The notes: generated by a model not told the origin, from the letters alone. A DNA stretch of 64,000 nucleotides from DASQFQ01 sp963802905 (GCA_963802905.1 CAWDKH010000008.1:432088-496087), one strand, 5' to 3'. Numbered from the stretch's first letter, positions 52,064-62,787 are shown. Program-made: numbers and translations.

Positions 52064-53539
52064 GCCGTGACGACCGCGCCGCCGCGGCGCGGGTCGCCGG
52101 CGCCCGCCAGCTCGCCCGACGCCGGGTCGCGCCGCACCGCCTGGGCGCCGCCGAAGAAGACGTTGAGCGACGTCGAACTCCGCGAGCTCCCAGCCCTCGG
52201 CGGCGAGCGCGTCGGCGTCGGCGCCCGGCTCCGCGTAGACCGTCCCGCTCTCCCAGTGCACGCGCGGCGCCTCGACCGCCGCCGACGAGGGACGAGCCCG
52301 CGGTCGATCACCCCGAGGATCACCTGCAGGATCGCCGAGCGGATGCGGTTGGAGCCCGCCGAGCCGAGCGCGAGCATCACCTCGCCGTCGCGCGCGACCA
52401 CGGTCGGCGCCATCATCGACGGCAGCCGCCGCCCCGGCGGGTGGGTGAAGAAGCCGAGCGGCGAGAGGTCCTCCTCGCCCATCATGTTGTTGAGGTGGAT
52501 GCCGGTGCCGGGCACGATCACGCCCGAGCCCTCGCCGTTCGTGCACGTCACCGCGCACGCGCGGCCGTCGCCGTCGAGCACCGAGATGTGCGTCGTCGAG
52601 CCGAGGTGCGAGCCCATGAACTCCTCGAGGAAGCCCGGCTGCGCCGAGCCCCTCGAGGAACTCCGGCGTGCGCGCGCGGTGCGCCGCCTCCATCGCCGCG
52701 ACGAGCTGCGCCTGGCTCGGCGGCGCCGGCTCGCGCTCGAGCAGCGCGAGCACGTAGGCGATCAGGATCCCGCCCGCCGACGGCGGCGGGTTGGTGAAGA
52801 CGTCGTGGCCGCGGTAGCCGACGCGGATCGGCTCGCGCGGCGATCGCCTCGTAGGCGGCGAGGTCGGCGAGCGTCAGCATCCCGCCGCCCTCCGCCACCC
52901 GCTCGACCGCGGCCGCGGCGATGTCGCCGGTGTAGAACGGCGCCGCGCCCTCGGCGCCGAGGCGCTCGAGCGTGTCGGCCATCTCGGGGTCGCGCAGCAC
53001 GTCGCCCTCGCGCGCCACGCGCTCGCCGATCCAGTACTTCTCGCGCGCCTCCGGGCTCGACTCGGTGAGCGGCGCGAGCAGGTCGAAGATGTACGCCTGC
53101 TGGGCGTTGACCTCCACGCCCTGCGCGCGCGAGCGCCGCGGCGGGCGCGACGCAGGTCGGCGAGCGGGACCGACGCGTAGCGCCGGTGCGCCTCGCAGAT
53201 CCCGGCCGGCGTGCCGTAGACGCCGCACGCCGCCGCGCCGACGTGGAACACCTGCGCGACGGTCCCGAAGAACACCTCGGCGGCGACGAGCGGCGCGCGC
53301 GCCGACGGGTCGGCGCCGTCGCCGGGCGCGGCGACGAAGAAGTCGAGCAGCGCGGGCGCCTCGCCCGGCTCGGCGACGAGCATGTAGCCGCCGGCGCCGA
53401 GCCCGGTGAGCTGCGGCTCGGCGACGAACGACGCGGCCATGGCGGCCAGCGCGGCGTCGACGGCATTGCCGCCGGCGCGCAGCACCTGCGCGCCGGCGTC
53501 AGCGGTAAGCGGATGGCCCGCGGCAACGACGCCCTTCAT
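52060..53539 (-). CDS. ggt: Gamma-glutamyltransferase (several frameshifts)
   Basis: About 490 residues joined from ATG 53539 (MKGVVAAGHPLTADAGAQVL). It is assembled from at least four frames: GGNAVDAALAAMAASFVAEP and GLGAGGYMLV early; YIFDLLAPLTESSPEAREKYW; DVFTNPPPSAGGILIAYVLA; then STTHISVLDGDGRACAVTCT with the Thr that is the autocatalytic nucleophile; and GSAGSNRIRSAILQVILGVID. GGT cleaves gamma-glutamyl bonds of glutathione or poly-gamma-glutamate. There is no clear signal peptide. Frame changes fall at roughly 53130, 52845, 52640, 52285 and 52165, all single-base; likely sequence errors. Confidence 0.82.
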
Positions 53540-53600
53540 GGCGCCGCAGCGTAGGGGGCAGCGAAGCGGTCACGGGGGCCATGGATGACCCCCGTCCCCA

Positions 53601-54968
53601 TCATGGCGACGGCCGGATGAAGTCGCTGGCTAAAACCGGGATGAATTCGGGCACGTCGACGTCGATCCGACCCGACCGCTCGCGCTGGCCGTTGCGGGTC
53701 ACGCGCGGCTCGCCACGCGGCTCGGAGAAGCGATGCACCGGCTCCTCTTCGCGGCGCGGGGGCCGGCGGTCGCCGTAGCCCGTCGCGACGACGGTGATCC
53801 AGACCTCGTCCTCGAGCTTGTCGTCGAGCATCGCCCCGAAGATGATGTTCGCGTCGGGGTGAGCCGCCTCCTGGACGGCCTTCGCGGCCTCGTTGACCTC
53901 CCACAGCGAGAGGTCGCGGCCGCCGGTGATCGACAGCAGGATCGAGCGCGCGCCCTCCACCGACGTCTCGAGCAGCGGCGACTCGACCGCGCTGCGCGCG
54001 GCGTCCGATCGCACGCGTCTCGCCGGTGCCCATGCCGATGCCGAGCAGCGCGTTGCCCGCGTCGCACATGATCGTGCGCACGTCCGCGAAGTCGAGGTTG
54101 ATCAGGCCCGGGAGCGTGATCAGGTCCGAGATGCCCTGGACGCCCTGGCGCAGCACGTCGTCGGCGACCCGGAAGGCCTCGACCATCGAGGTGTTCTTCT
54201 CGAGCACCGAGAGCAGGCGGTTGTTCGGCACCACGATGAGGGTGTCGACCTCCTCGCGCAGCGCCTCGATGCCCTTCTCGGCCGCGGCCAGGCGGCGCGA
54301 GCCCTCGAAGCCGAACGGCTTGGTGACGACGCCGACGGTCAGCGCGCCGAGCTCGCGCGCGATCCGCGCGACCACCGGAGCGGCGCCCGTGCCGGTGCCA
54401 CCGCCCTCGCCGGCGGTGATGAACACCATGTCGGAGCCCTTGAGCAGCGACTTCGTGCGGTCGTAGTCCTCCATCGCGGCCGTGCGGCCGAGATCGGGAT
54501 CGGAGCCGGAGCCCAGCCCGCGCGTCGACTCGTGGCCGATCTGCACGGTCACGTGCGCGGAGGCGGACTGCAGCGACTGCGAGTCGGTGTTGACGGCGAT
54601 GAACTCGACGCCCGAGACCTCGGCCTCGATCATGCGGTTGACCGCGTTGACGCCGGCACCGCCGACGCCGACGACGCGCAGCTGCGGCTTGCCGACGGGC
54701 CGGAGCCGTCCCAGCTCGCGTAGCCGTGCTCGACGGCGGCCGGCTCGACGCTCGGCGGGGCCATCAGGTTCTCGGGCAGGTCGGAGGAGAACGCGTGGCG
54801 CAGCCGCTCCTGGGGCGACGGGATCTTGGGGCCCTCGCTCGTCAGCCGCTCGGCGCAGCCGGGCGGGCGCGACGGCGCGTCGCCGTCTTCCAGGCCCTCG
54901 GTCTCCGTCTTGCGGAACAGGGCGGCGAGGGGACCCTCGCGCATGCTCGCCCGCTTGCTACCTGCCAT
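53601..54968 (-). CDS. ftsZ: Cell division GTPase FtsZ with long N-terminal extension (two frameshifts)
   Basis: About 455 residues joined. The GTPase core is complete: VVGVGGAGVNAVNRMIE, FIAVNTDSQSL, the tubulin signature ITAGEGGGTGTGAAPVVARI, VVTKPFGFEG, and NLDFADVRTIMCDAGNALLGIG. The C-terminal peptide VDVPEFIPVLASDF matches the FtsZ tail that binds FtsA/SepF-like partners. One base is missing near 54716 and one extra T lies at 54009. From ATG 54968 the protein would carry about 90 residues before the core (MAGSKRASMREGPLAALFRK and on), unusually long. The start overlaps the ParA stop by 11 bp. Being essential, ftsZ shows that the indels here are likely errors. Confidence 0.93.
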
Positions 54969-55722
54969 TCGAGAGCACCTCCTTCGCCAGCTGGCGATAG
55001 GCGTCGGCAGCCGAGCCCGACGGGTCGTACTTCAGCACCGACATACCCTTCACGGGCGCCTCCGCGAACCGGATGGTCTTGCGGATGCGCGCGCCGAACA
55101 CGCGATCCCCGAAGTTCTCCTCGAGGATCTGGATCGCCTCCTTGGCGTGAAGGGTCCGCGAGTCGACCATCGTCGGCAGGATGCCGGCGATGTCCACATC
55201 GGGATTGAGGTTCTCGCGAATCATCGAGAGCGTGTTCTGGAGCTGGATAAGCCCCCGCATCGACAGATACTCGCACTGCACGGGGACGATCACCTTGTCG
55301 GCCGCGGTCAGCGCGTTGATCGTCAATAGTCCCAGGGAGGGCGGCGTATCGATGCAGATGAAGTCGTAGTCCTCGTAGACGACCTTCAGCGCCTTGTCCA
55401 GCGAGCGCTCGCGGCCGATCTTCGTCGACATCGCGATCTCCGCGCCCGCGAGGTCGATCGAGGCGCAGGCGATGTCGATCTCGCGCTTGCGGACGACCTC
55501 GCGGATCGAGAGGTCGTGGACGAGCACGTCGTACATCGACTTCTCGAGCCCGTCGGGGTCGATGCCCTGCGACATCGTGAGGTTGCCCTGCGGGTCCATG
55601 TCAACGCACAGGACGCGATGGCCTTCTTCAGCGAAGGCCGCCGCGAGGTTCAGCGTGGTGGTGGTCTTCGCGACGCCGCCCTTCTGGTTGGCGAACGCGA
55701 TCACCTTGGCCTTGCCGGTCAC
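54958..55722 (-). CDS. ParA/Soj-family ATPase
   Basis: A protein of about 254 residues from GTG 55722, with GGAG six bases upstream. The deviant Walker A is AFANQKGGVAKTTTTLNLAA, Walker A' region is VLCVDMDPQGNLTMSQG, and Walker B DFICIDTPPSLGLLT. It has the ParA rather than MinD pattern (no C-terminal amphipathic helix). It could move chromosome origins or cellular cargo by DNA-dependent ATP cycling. No parB lies beside it; instead the stop overlaps the ftsZ start, so its role may link nucleoid position to division, as MipZ does in other bacteria, but that is inference. Confidence 0.9.
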   Translation of the reverse strand: MTGKAKVIAFANQKGGVAKTTTTLNLAAAFAEEGHRVLCVDMDPQGNLTMSQGIDPDGLEKSMYDVLVHDLSIREVVRKREIDIACASIDLAGAEIAMSTKIGRERSLDKALKVVYEDYDFICIDTPPSLGLLTINALTAADKVIVPVQCEYLSMRGLIQLQNTLSMIRENLNPDVDIAGILPTMVDSRTLHAKEAIQILEENFGDRVFGARIRKTIRFAEAPVKGMSVLKYDPSGSAADAYRQLAKEVLSNGR

Positions 55723-55803
55723 GTGATGCTCCGATCGGGGTCGGGAAATCCCATCGCTCACGGCTATTCGCACCGGAAGGCAACGTTCCTCCTATGGAGC
55801 CCG

Positions 55804-57223
55804 TTACTCGTGCAGCAGGCCGAGCTCGCCGAGCGAGCGGAGGTTGAGGTCGAGCTGCTCCGGCGCGAGCTCGGGGCCGCCCGCGGCGGCGAGGTCGCGG
55901 CGGATCTCGTCGCGAGTGCGGGTGCCGTCGAGCAGGCCGCAGCAGGGTCTGCCCCGCCTGCGTCGTCGATCCGCACCACCGCGTGCAGCAGCGTCGTGAC
56001 CTCGGGCTGGCGCTCGATCTGCCAGCGCGCCAGCGCGCTCGCCCGCGGCCGCTCGCCGGCCACCAGCCCGCGCGCCGGCGGGTCGACGCGCGGGCCGATC
56101 GCGAGTCGCGCATCGCGTCCATGATCGCCTCGACCAGCTCGTCGGCGTCGGCGTCGAGCTGCGGCGCGCAGCTCCTCGAACGGGATCGCCGCCGGCCGCG
56201 CGTCGGCGAGCAGCTGCTGCGCGCGGCGCCGCAGGCCCTCCGGGACGTCCGCGCTCGGGCGGGCGCGCGGTGAACAGCAGCGTGCGCAGCGTGTCGGGCA
56301 GCAGGCGCTCGGCGACGTCGGTGCCCTCGTGGCAGAGCATCGTCGAGCGGAAGCGCCGGAACAGCAGCAGGTCCTGGTACTGCTCGCGCGCGATCCGGTC
56401 GCCGCCGGCGATCGCGTCGAGCTGCTGCTCCACGCCCGTCCGGGATAGTTCGGCGGCCACAGCTCGAGCGGGCTGGCCTCGGCGAGGTACTGCGAGCCCG
56501 TGACCGGCGGCCGCGCTCGCGAACTCGTGGAACCACACCGGCGCGCCAGAAGTCCGAAAGCTCGTCGTGGACGAGCCGGTGCTGCGGGCTCTTCGCGAGC
56601 ACGGCACCTCCATGCCGAGCATCCCGCCGTAGGGGTCCTCGGCGACCCGGATCTCGAGGAACTCGAACAGCTCGCGCGCCTTCTCCGCCTGCTCGGGCCC
56701 TGGCCGCTCGTCGCGCGAGTGCCACAGCGCCGCCTCGCGCAGCAGCCGCCGCAGGTAGCCGCCGGGGTGCGCGTTGTAGGAGACGTAGGCGATTCCGTCT
56801 GGGGCCAGGTGCGCCTTGACCGCGGCGAGCAGCGCGTCGCGCGCGGCGGCCGGGATCCAGGCGTAGACGCCGTGCGAGATCACGTAGTCGAACTCGCCGA
56901 GCCGGCCGTCGGTGATGTCCATCACGTCGGCGTGCTGGAACTCGGCGTTGGTGATGCCGACCTCCGTCGCGGCCGCGACCTTCGCCTCCTCGATCGCGGT
57001 GCGCGCGAGGTCGATGCCGACCGCGCGGACCTCGGGCGACGCGTAGCGCGAGCGCGAGCAGGTTGGCGCCCGCGCCGCAGCCGATCTCGAGCACGCGCGC
57101 GCGGGACGGAGCGGGCGGCTGCAGCCCGTGCAGCGTCGCGATCACGGCCAGCCGGTCCGGGTGCGTCTGGACGTACGGGTGGTTCGAGTAGCGCGTCTCG
57201 TCGTACGTGGTCCAGTCGTTCAC
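55804..57223 (-). CDS. Class I methyltransferase with regulatory domain (many frameshifts)
   Basis: About 470 residues if joined. GTG 57223 starts VNDWTTYDETRYSNHPYVQT. SAM motif I is RARVLEIGCGAGANLLALA, followed by VMDITDGRLGEFDYVISHGV, DALLAAVKAHLAPDGIAYVS and NAHPGGYLRRLLREAALWHS. The second half (RFRSTMLCHEGTDVAERLL, LDGTRTRDEIRRDLAAAGG, LNLRSLGELGLLHE) fits the methyltransferase-associated regulatory domain family (PKMT-like). At least six frame changes occur between 55940 and 57050. Target unknown. It lies upstream of parA with an 81-bp gap and is divergent from the eCIS genes (77 bp). Confidence 0.72.
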
Positions 57224-57300
57224 GGGCGGGCAACCTACCGGGCAGACCTGCCCGCGAGTGACTTGCAGCGCCTGCAACGGCCGCCTATGCTCGCGCCAGC

Positions 57301-57853
57301 GTGAGCAGCCTGGACGCCCACCTCCAAGCCGAGCTCGAGGCCGTCGCCGAGCTGGCCGCCGTCGATCGCCGCGCCGCAGTCGCCGGCGCTGGAGCATGGC
57401 GTCGAGCGTCGGCAACCGCGGCATGGGCCAGGTCATCTCGCGCATGCACGACGGCGAGGGCATCCTCCCCAGCGGCATCGCGCATCCCGGTCGTGGAGTC
57501 CACGATCGCCGCGGCACGCGGCGGCGGGCGCCCGCTCGACAGCTCGCTCGCGCCAGCAGTTCGGCGGCGCGCTCGGCCGCTCGGTCTCCGACGTGCGCGT
57601 CCACACCGACGACACCGCGGCGTCGCTGACCCGCGCGGTCTCGGCGCGCGCGTTCGCCACCGGCCGCGACATCTTCTTCGCCCCCGGCGAGTACCAGCCG
57701 CACACCCCGATGGGCCGCGAGCTGATCGCCCACGAGGTCGCGCACGCCGACCAGCAGCTCGGGGCGCCGATGAGCGGGCCGCTCGTCGTCTCGAACCCCG
57801 GTGAGCCGCTCGAGCTCGCGGCGGACAAGACCGCCGGTGAGCTCCTCGGCTGA
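57301..57853 (+). CDS. eCIS DUF4157 metallopeptidase-like protein (frameshifted)
   Basis: About 184 residues joined from GTG 57301 (SSLDAHLQAELEAVAELAA). A segment in another frame reads SSVGNRGMGQVISRMHDGEG, the counterpart of the LQRTAGN motif. The DUF4157 core follows in a third frame: LGRSVSDVRVHTDDTAASL, AFATGRDIFFAPGEYQPHTP and GRELIAHEVAHADQQLG with HEVAH as the zinc motif. It ends LELAADKTAGELLG. DUF4157 proteins are the usual companions, often cargo or maturation proteins, of contractile injection systems. Frame changes near 57390, 57480 and 57550. First gene of the eCIS locus. Confidence 0.8.
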
Positions 57854-59854
57854 CGCACCCGCCGCGGTCGGCTTCGCCTTCCTCGACGCGCGGGTCCGGA
57901 CCGCCGTCGAGCGCGCCGCGGCCGGTGACCCGAACCCCGGCGACCCGCTCCGCGGCCTCTACATCTCCGACGACCAGGCGCTGTCGCTGGCCGCCGACGT
58001 CGACGCGCACGACGCCGACGCGCGCCTCGCCGACGCCGCCGCGCGGCTCGGCCTCGACGCGCTCGACGCCGCCGTGCTCGGCCTGTGCGCCGCGCCGGAG
58101 CTGCACCCGCGCTACGGGCGCCTGTTCGCCTACCTGCACGACGACGTCACGCGCCGGCTCGCGAGCCCGCGGCTGGTCGGCGAGCTGCTCGCCGGCGAGG
58201 GCGTCGCGCCCGCCGACGTGCTCGCCTGCTTCGGGCACGCCGCGCCGCTGCGGCGCTCGGGCGCGCTGCGGCTGATCGAGGGCGACGGCACGCACGCCGC
58301 TCGGCGACCGCGCGGCGAAGGTCGCCGACCCGCTGGCCGCGTTCCTGCTCGGGCTCGGCGCGCCCGTCGACCCGGCCGGCGAGGGCCGGCTGCGGCGCGA
58401 GCCGCCGCGCGAGCGCGACGACGACCGCCCGGAGACGGTGGCGCAGATCGCCTCGCTGCTCGCCGCGACGAGCAAGCTGCCGGTCGTCGTCGCCGGGCCC
58501 GACGCCGCCGGGCTGGTGGCGAGCGCCACCGGCCACGGACTGCTGCTGTGCGACGTCCGCGAGCTCGGCAAGCCCGAGGTGATGGCCGACGCCGCGCTCT
58601 GCTGCGCGCTCGAGGACCGGCTGCTGTGCGGCGACAACCTCGACGCGCTCGAGCCGGCCGAGCGCATCAAGCTCGTGCGCGTGCTCGACGAGCACCCCGA
58701 CCGGCTGTCCTGCTCGCGCCCACGCGCGCGGGCGCGCTGACCCTCGGCGACCGCACCGTGCTGCTGGTCGAGACGCCGATGCCGAGCTTCCCCGAGCGCG
58801 CCGTCGCGTGGGCGGAGCTGACCGGCGCGGAGGACACGCGCGACGTCGCCGCCAAGTTCCGCCTCTCGCTCGCCCAGATCCGCGAGGCCGCCGAGGTGGC
58901 GACGATCACCGCGAACACGCGCGGCCGCGAGACGCCGGCGGCCGAGGACCTCGACCTCGGCGCGCGCCACGCGTCCTCGACGCGGCTCGGCGAGCTCGCC
59001 GCGCGGCTGACGCCGCGCTACCGCTGGCACGACCTCGTGCTGCCCGAGCGCCAGCGCGAGCTGCTCGGCGCAGATCTCCGCCTACCTGCGCCACCGCGAC
59101 CGCGTGCTGTCCGAGTGGGGCTACGAGAAGGCGGTCGCGCGCACCCAGGGCATGAAGGTGCTGTTCGCCGGCGAGTCGGGCACCGGCAAGACGATGGGCG
59201 CCGAGGTGCTGGCCGCCGAGCTCGGGCTCGAGCTGTTCCGCGTCGACCTCGCCACGATCGTCTCCAAGTACATCGGGGAGACGGAGAAGAACCTCGACCG
59301 CATCTTCGAGGCCGCCCAGGGCTCCAACGCGATCCTGTTCTTCGACGAGGCCGACGCGCTGTTCGGCAAGCGCTCGGAGGTCTCGGACTCGCACGACCGC
59401 TACGCCAACATCGAGGTCGCCTACCTGCTGCAGAAGATGGAGCAGTATCCGGGCGCGGTCATCCTGGCGACGAATTTCCGCCGCAACATCGACGACGCGT
59501 TCGTGCGCCGGCTCGACTTCGTGATCGACTTCCCGTTCCCGGAGGCCGAGGACCGCAAGCGGATCTGGAAGCTGCTGCTGCCCGAGGAGGCGCCGCTGGA
59601 CGAGGACGTCGACGTCAAGTTCCTCGCCGAGCGCTTCAAGCTGTCCGGGCGGCGCGATCCGCAACTGCTCGCTATCAGCCGCTTTCCAGGCCGCTGACGA
59701 GGGCTCGGAGATCCACATGCGCCACCTCGTGCGAGCGGTCGCCCAGGAGTACGGCAAGCAGGGCCGACTGACGCTCGAAGCGGACTTCGAGCACTTCCAC
59801 GAGCTCATCCGCTCGCGCGGCAACGGCGTCGAGACACAATCTTTTCCCACCTGA
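57837..59854 (+). CDS. eCIS AAA+ ATPase (frameshifted)
   Basis: About 672 residues joined from GTG 57837, overlapping the DUF4157 stop by 17 bp. The N-terminal part (FLDARVRTAVERAAAGDPNPG, LSLAADVDAHDADARLADAA) matches the N-terminal domain of eCIS ATPases. Walker A is VLFAGESGTGKTMGAEVLA, Walker B ILFFDEADALFGKRSEV, then ANIEVAYLLQKMEQYPGAVIL, sensor NFRRNIDDAFVRRLDFVIDF. This is the conserved ATPase of Afp/PVC-like systems (afp15/pvc15 position), thought to help assemble or load the particle. Frames change near 58300, 58705, 59068 and 59655; the last frame ends NGVETQSFPT. The earlier mid-part (RLVGELLAGEGVAPADVLAC) is intact. Confidence 0.87.
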
Positions 59855-59883
59855 GCAGCCCATCTGTATAGGTTTGGCGCCCG

Positions 59884-60763
59884 ATGGCGCTGGTCGTGCA
59901 GGTCCCGCTCAATACCGTCCTGGCGGACCTGGATGAAGGATTGAGGACACTGCTCCGCCGCGAGCTCGAGCGCCACGGCTTCGAGGGCGTCGAGATCGCG
60001 TTCGACGCGCCGTCCTCCGACTGGTCGGGCCAGCTCACCGGGCCGGCGGTCAACCTCTTCCTCTACGACCTGCGCGAGTTCTCCGAGGGCCAGGACCGCA
60101 CCCCCACCGAGACGCGCGACGGCAACGGCGCGCGCATGACGCCGCCGCCGCTGCGGCTCGAGGTCACCTACGCGATCACGGCGTGGACGCAGGCGGTCGA
60201 GGACGAGCACCGCCTGCTCTCGCAGGTGCTCGCCGTGCTGTTCTCGTACCGCAACCTCCCCGCCGAGGTGCTCGGCGACCGCCTCGCCAACAACGGCCGC
60301 CATCCGATCGAGGGCACGATCGGCCGGCCCGCAGACCGAGAAGGCCGACTTCTGGACCTCGGTCGGCGGGCGCTTCAAGGCGTCGCTCGACTACGCGGTG
60401 CGCGTGACCGTCGAGTCGGGCGCGGTCTTCACCCGCGGCCCCGAGGTCCGGACCCAGCTCGTGCGCACGCGCCTCAGCGACGCGCCGCCCGGCGCGGTCC
60501 GCGAGCTGCACCGCTTCGGCGGCAAGCTGCGCGGCGCCGACGACGCAGCCGGTCACCGACGCGTGGGTCGCGATGCCCGACGCCGGGCGCTGGACGTCGA
60601 CCGACCGCGACGGCCGCTTCATCTTCGACCGCATCGTCCCGGGCAAGCACCACGTGGTGGCGCGCACGCTCGACGGCGGCACGGTGGAGGCCGACATCGA
60701 GATCCCCGGCCCGGCCGTGGACCTCGTGATCGGCGGCAAGGGCAAGGGGACCAAGAAGTATGA
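59884..60763 (+). CDS. eCIS DUF4255 (Pvc16-like) protein (frameshifted)
   Basis: About 293 residues from ATG 59884 (MALVVQVPLNTVLADLDEGL). The DUF4255 region is clear: GPAVNLFLYDLREFSEGQD, PPPLRLEVTYAITAWTQAVE, DEHRLLSQVLAVLFSYRNLP. A carboxypeptidase-regulatory-like beta domain follows (VTDAWVAMPDAGRWTSTDRD, RDGRFIFDRIVPGKHHVVAR). Frames change near 60335 and 60540. The end is uncertain: one frame stops at 60763 just before a hairpin, while another runs to 60902 into the next gene. DUF4255 proteins cap the tail end (terminator) of contractile injection particles. Confidence 0.8.
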
Positions 60764-60769
60764 CCAAAC

Positions 60770-60787
60770 GGGCAGGCCGATCTGCCC
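60770..60787 (+). terminator. Short hairpin between eCIS genes
   Basis: GGGCAG (60770-60775) and CTGCCC (60782-60787) form a perfect 6-bp stem with a 6-nt loop just after the probable DUF4255 stop and 58 bp before the receiver-like gene. It may lower read-through or process the mRNA so that sheath and tube genes downstream are expressed more strongly. Confidence 0.35.
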
Positions 60788-60844
60788 ACTTGGCTGTCCC
60801 GCGCCCCCTTCCAGTGCGGTGCCAGTCCGGAGAGGGTTGGCGTC

Positions 60845-61231
60845 GTGGAGTTGGACTCCCAGACTCGAGTGCTCCTCGGGAACCTGGAGCCGATCGTCCT
60901 GATCGGGATGACGCGAGTCCTGGGAGAGGCTGGAGCCGACGTGATTGGACACGAGCAGCACCCAAGTCAGATCGTCACCCAGGCCGGACGGCTGCGACCG
61001 GACGTCGTGGTCATCGGCCTCGACGGGGTGGGCTCGCGCCGGCTCGGCCAGCGCGTCCGGGAGGTCTCGGTGGACACCAAGGTGATCCTCTGGGCACGGG
61101 ACGAGACGGTCATGGAGGTGCTCGACCCCGACGCGGCGGAATTCCGCACGGTCGAGGAGGCGCTCCCGGAGCAGTTGCGGTTCGAGATGGGTGGCAGCAG
61201 TAGTGGTCGTGAACAGCGAGTAGAGGAGTGA
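60845..61231 (+). CDS. Degenerate receiver-domain protein in eCIS locus
   Basis: A 128-residue intact ORF from GTG 60845. The fold reads like a response-regulator receiver: TRVLLGNLEPIVLIGMTRVL, then RLRPDVVVIGLDGVGSRRLG where the phosphorylated Asp is usually directly after three hydrophobic residues of PDVVVxD; here that place is Gly. EVSVDTKVILWARDETVMEV fits beta4-beta5. No DNA-binding domain follows. It ends with RVEE just before the sheath ATG (2-bp gap). A phospho-independent partner-binding role within the eCIS, for example control or assembly, is inference. Confidence 0.65.
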   Translation: MELDSQTRVLLGNLEPIVLIGMTRVLGEAGADVIGHEQHPSQIVTQAGRLRPDVVVIGLDGVGSRRLGQRVREVSVDTKVILWARDETVMEVLDPDAAEFRTVEEALPEQLRFEMGGSSSGREQRVEE

Positions 61232-61232
61232 G

Positions 61233-62787
61233 ATGCCCACGTACTTGACGCCTGGCGTCTACGTCGAGGAAGTCCCGTCCGCGAGCAAGCCGATCGAGGG
61301 CGTCGGCACCTCGATCGCGGCTTTCGTCGGCCTGGCCCCCGGCGGTCCCGTCAACACGCCGATGCGGATCTCGAACTGGTCCCAGTTCGCGAAGATCTAC
61401 GGCGACCCGGAGCAGCCCGACAACGGGCCCTTCATGGAGGGCGCGTACCTGGCCCACTCCGTCTATGGCTTCTTCATGAACGGCGGCGCGCTGTGCTGGA
61501 TCGTGCGCGTCGGCGACGACTCCGGCGGCGCCCGTCCGCGCGCGGCGCTGCCGGCCGCGACCGAGAAGTCCGTCGAGGCGTTCCGCGCCGAGGCGCTCGC
61601 CGCGGCCGAGGACGAGGTCAAGGTCGAGCTCACCCAGGAGCCGAACGCGTCCGACAAGGACGGCGACGCCACCTACAAGCTCGTCGTGACCTCCGGGTCC
61701 GAGCGCGAGGAGTTCGAGGGCCTGACCACCAAGAAGGGCCGCACGAACATCGCCACCAAGGTCAACGCCTCCTCGAAGCTGGTCAAGATCACCGACCAGA
61801 CCGAGAGCCTGCCCGAGGGCTCAGAAGGCCCCGGCCACCGGCAGCTACACGCTGTCGAAGCCGGCCCCGAAGCCCGAGGCGATCAAGCCGAACCACTTCG
61901 AGGGCGACGTCGCCAAGCGCCAGGGCATGGGCGGCCTCGCGGCCGTCGACGAGGTCACGATGGTCTGCATGCCGGACCTGATGACGCTCGCGTCGAACGG
62001 CGACGACGCGCAGCTGCGCGACCTCCAGGGCAAGATGATCGCCCACTGCGAGAACGCCGGCGACCGCATGGCGATCCTCGACGCGCCGGCCGACCTGCTC
62101 CCGCAGGAGATCCTCGAGTGGCGGATGAACACCGCCGGCTACGACTCGAAGATGGCCGCGCTCTACTACCCGTGGATCGAGGTCATGGATCCGCTGACCA
62201 ACCGGCCGATGATGATCCCCCCGTCGGGGCACGTCGCCGGCGTCTGGTGCCGCACCGACGGCACGCGCGGCGTCCACAAGGCCCCGGCCAACGAGGTCAT
62301 CATGGGCGCGAACGGCCTGGGCTTCCAGGTCACGCACGCGGAGCAGGGCGGCCTCAACAAGGTCGGCATCAACTGCATCCGCGCGTTCTCGGGCCGCGGC
62401 ATCCGCATCTGGGGCGCCCGCACCCTCTCCAGCGATCCGGAGTGGCGCTACATCAACGTGCGCCGGCTCTTCAACTTCGTCGCGGAGTCGATCATGGAGG
62501 GCACGCAGTGGAGCGTGTTCGAGCCGAACGACGAGCGGCTGTGGAAGCAGCTCGAGATCTCGGCGTCGAACTTCCTCCGCCGCGTCTGGAGCGACGGCGC
62601 GCTGTTCGGCTCCGACCCGAGCCAGGCGTACTACGTCAAGTGCGACGCGGAGACCAACCCGCCCGAGGTGATCGAGGCCGGCCAGGTCGTCTGCGAGATC
62701 GGCATCGCACCGGTGAAGCCGGCCGAGTTCGTGATCTTCCGGCTGAGCCAGTTCACCGGCGGCGCCGGCGCCGAGACCAGCGAGTGA
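61233..62787 (+). CDS. eCIS tail sheath protein (one frameshift)
   Basis: About 517 residues joined from ATG 61233, with AGAGGAG upstream. MPTYLTPGVYVEEVPSASKP is the typical sheath start (TPGVYVEE), then AAFVGLAPGGPVNTP and GGALCWIVRVG. An extra A at 61823 shifts the frame; after it come APKPEAIKPNHFEGD, AAVDEVTMVCMPDLM, and the conserved C-terminal core: DGTRGVHKAPANEVIMGANG, GLNKVGINCIRAFSGRGIRI, WGARTLSSDPEWRYINVRRL, FIFRLSQFTGG. It forms the contractile outer tube that drives the inner tube into a target. The 160-residue insert between is variable surface, as is common. Confidence 0.93.

Noticed and set aside
52060..53539. Calling ggt a decayed pseudogene
   Set aside because: Every segment including the Thr nucleophile and binding blocks survives, and neighbouring essential genes show the same single-base indels, so sequence error explains it better.
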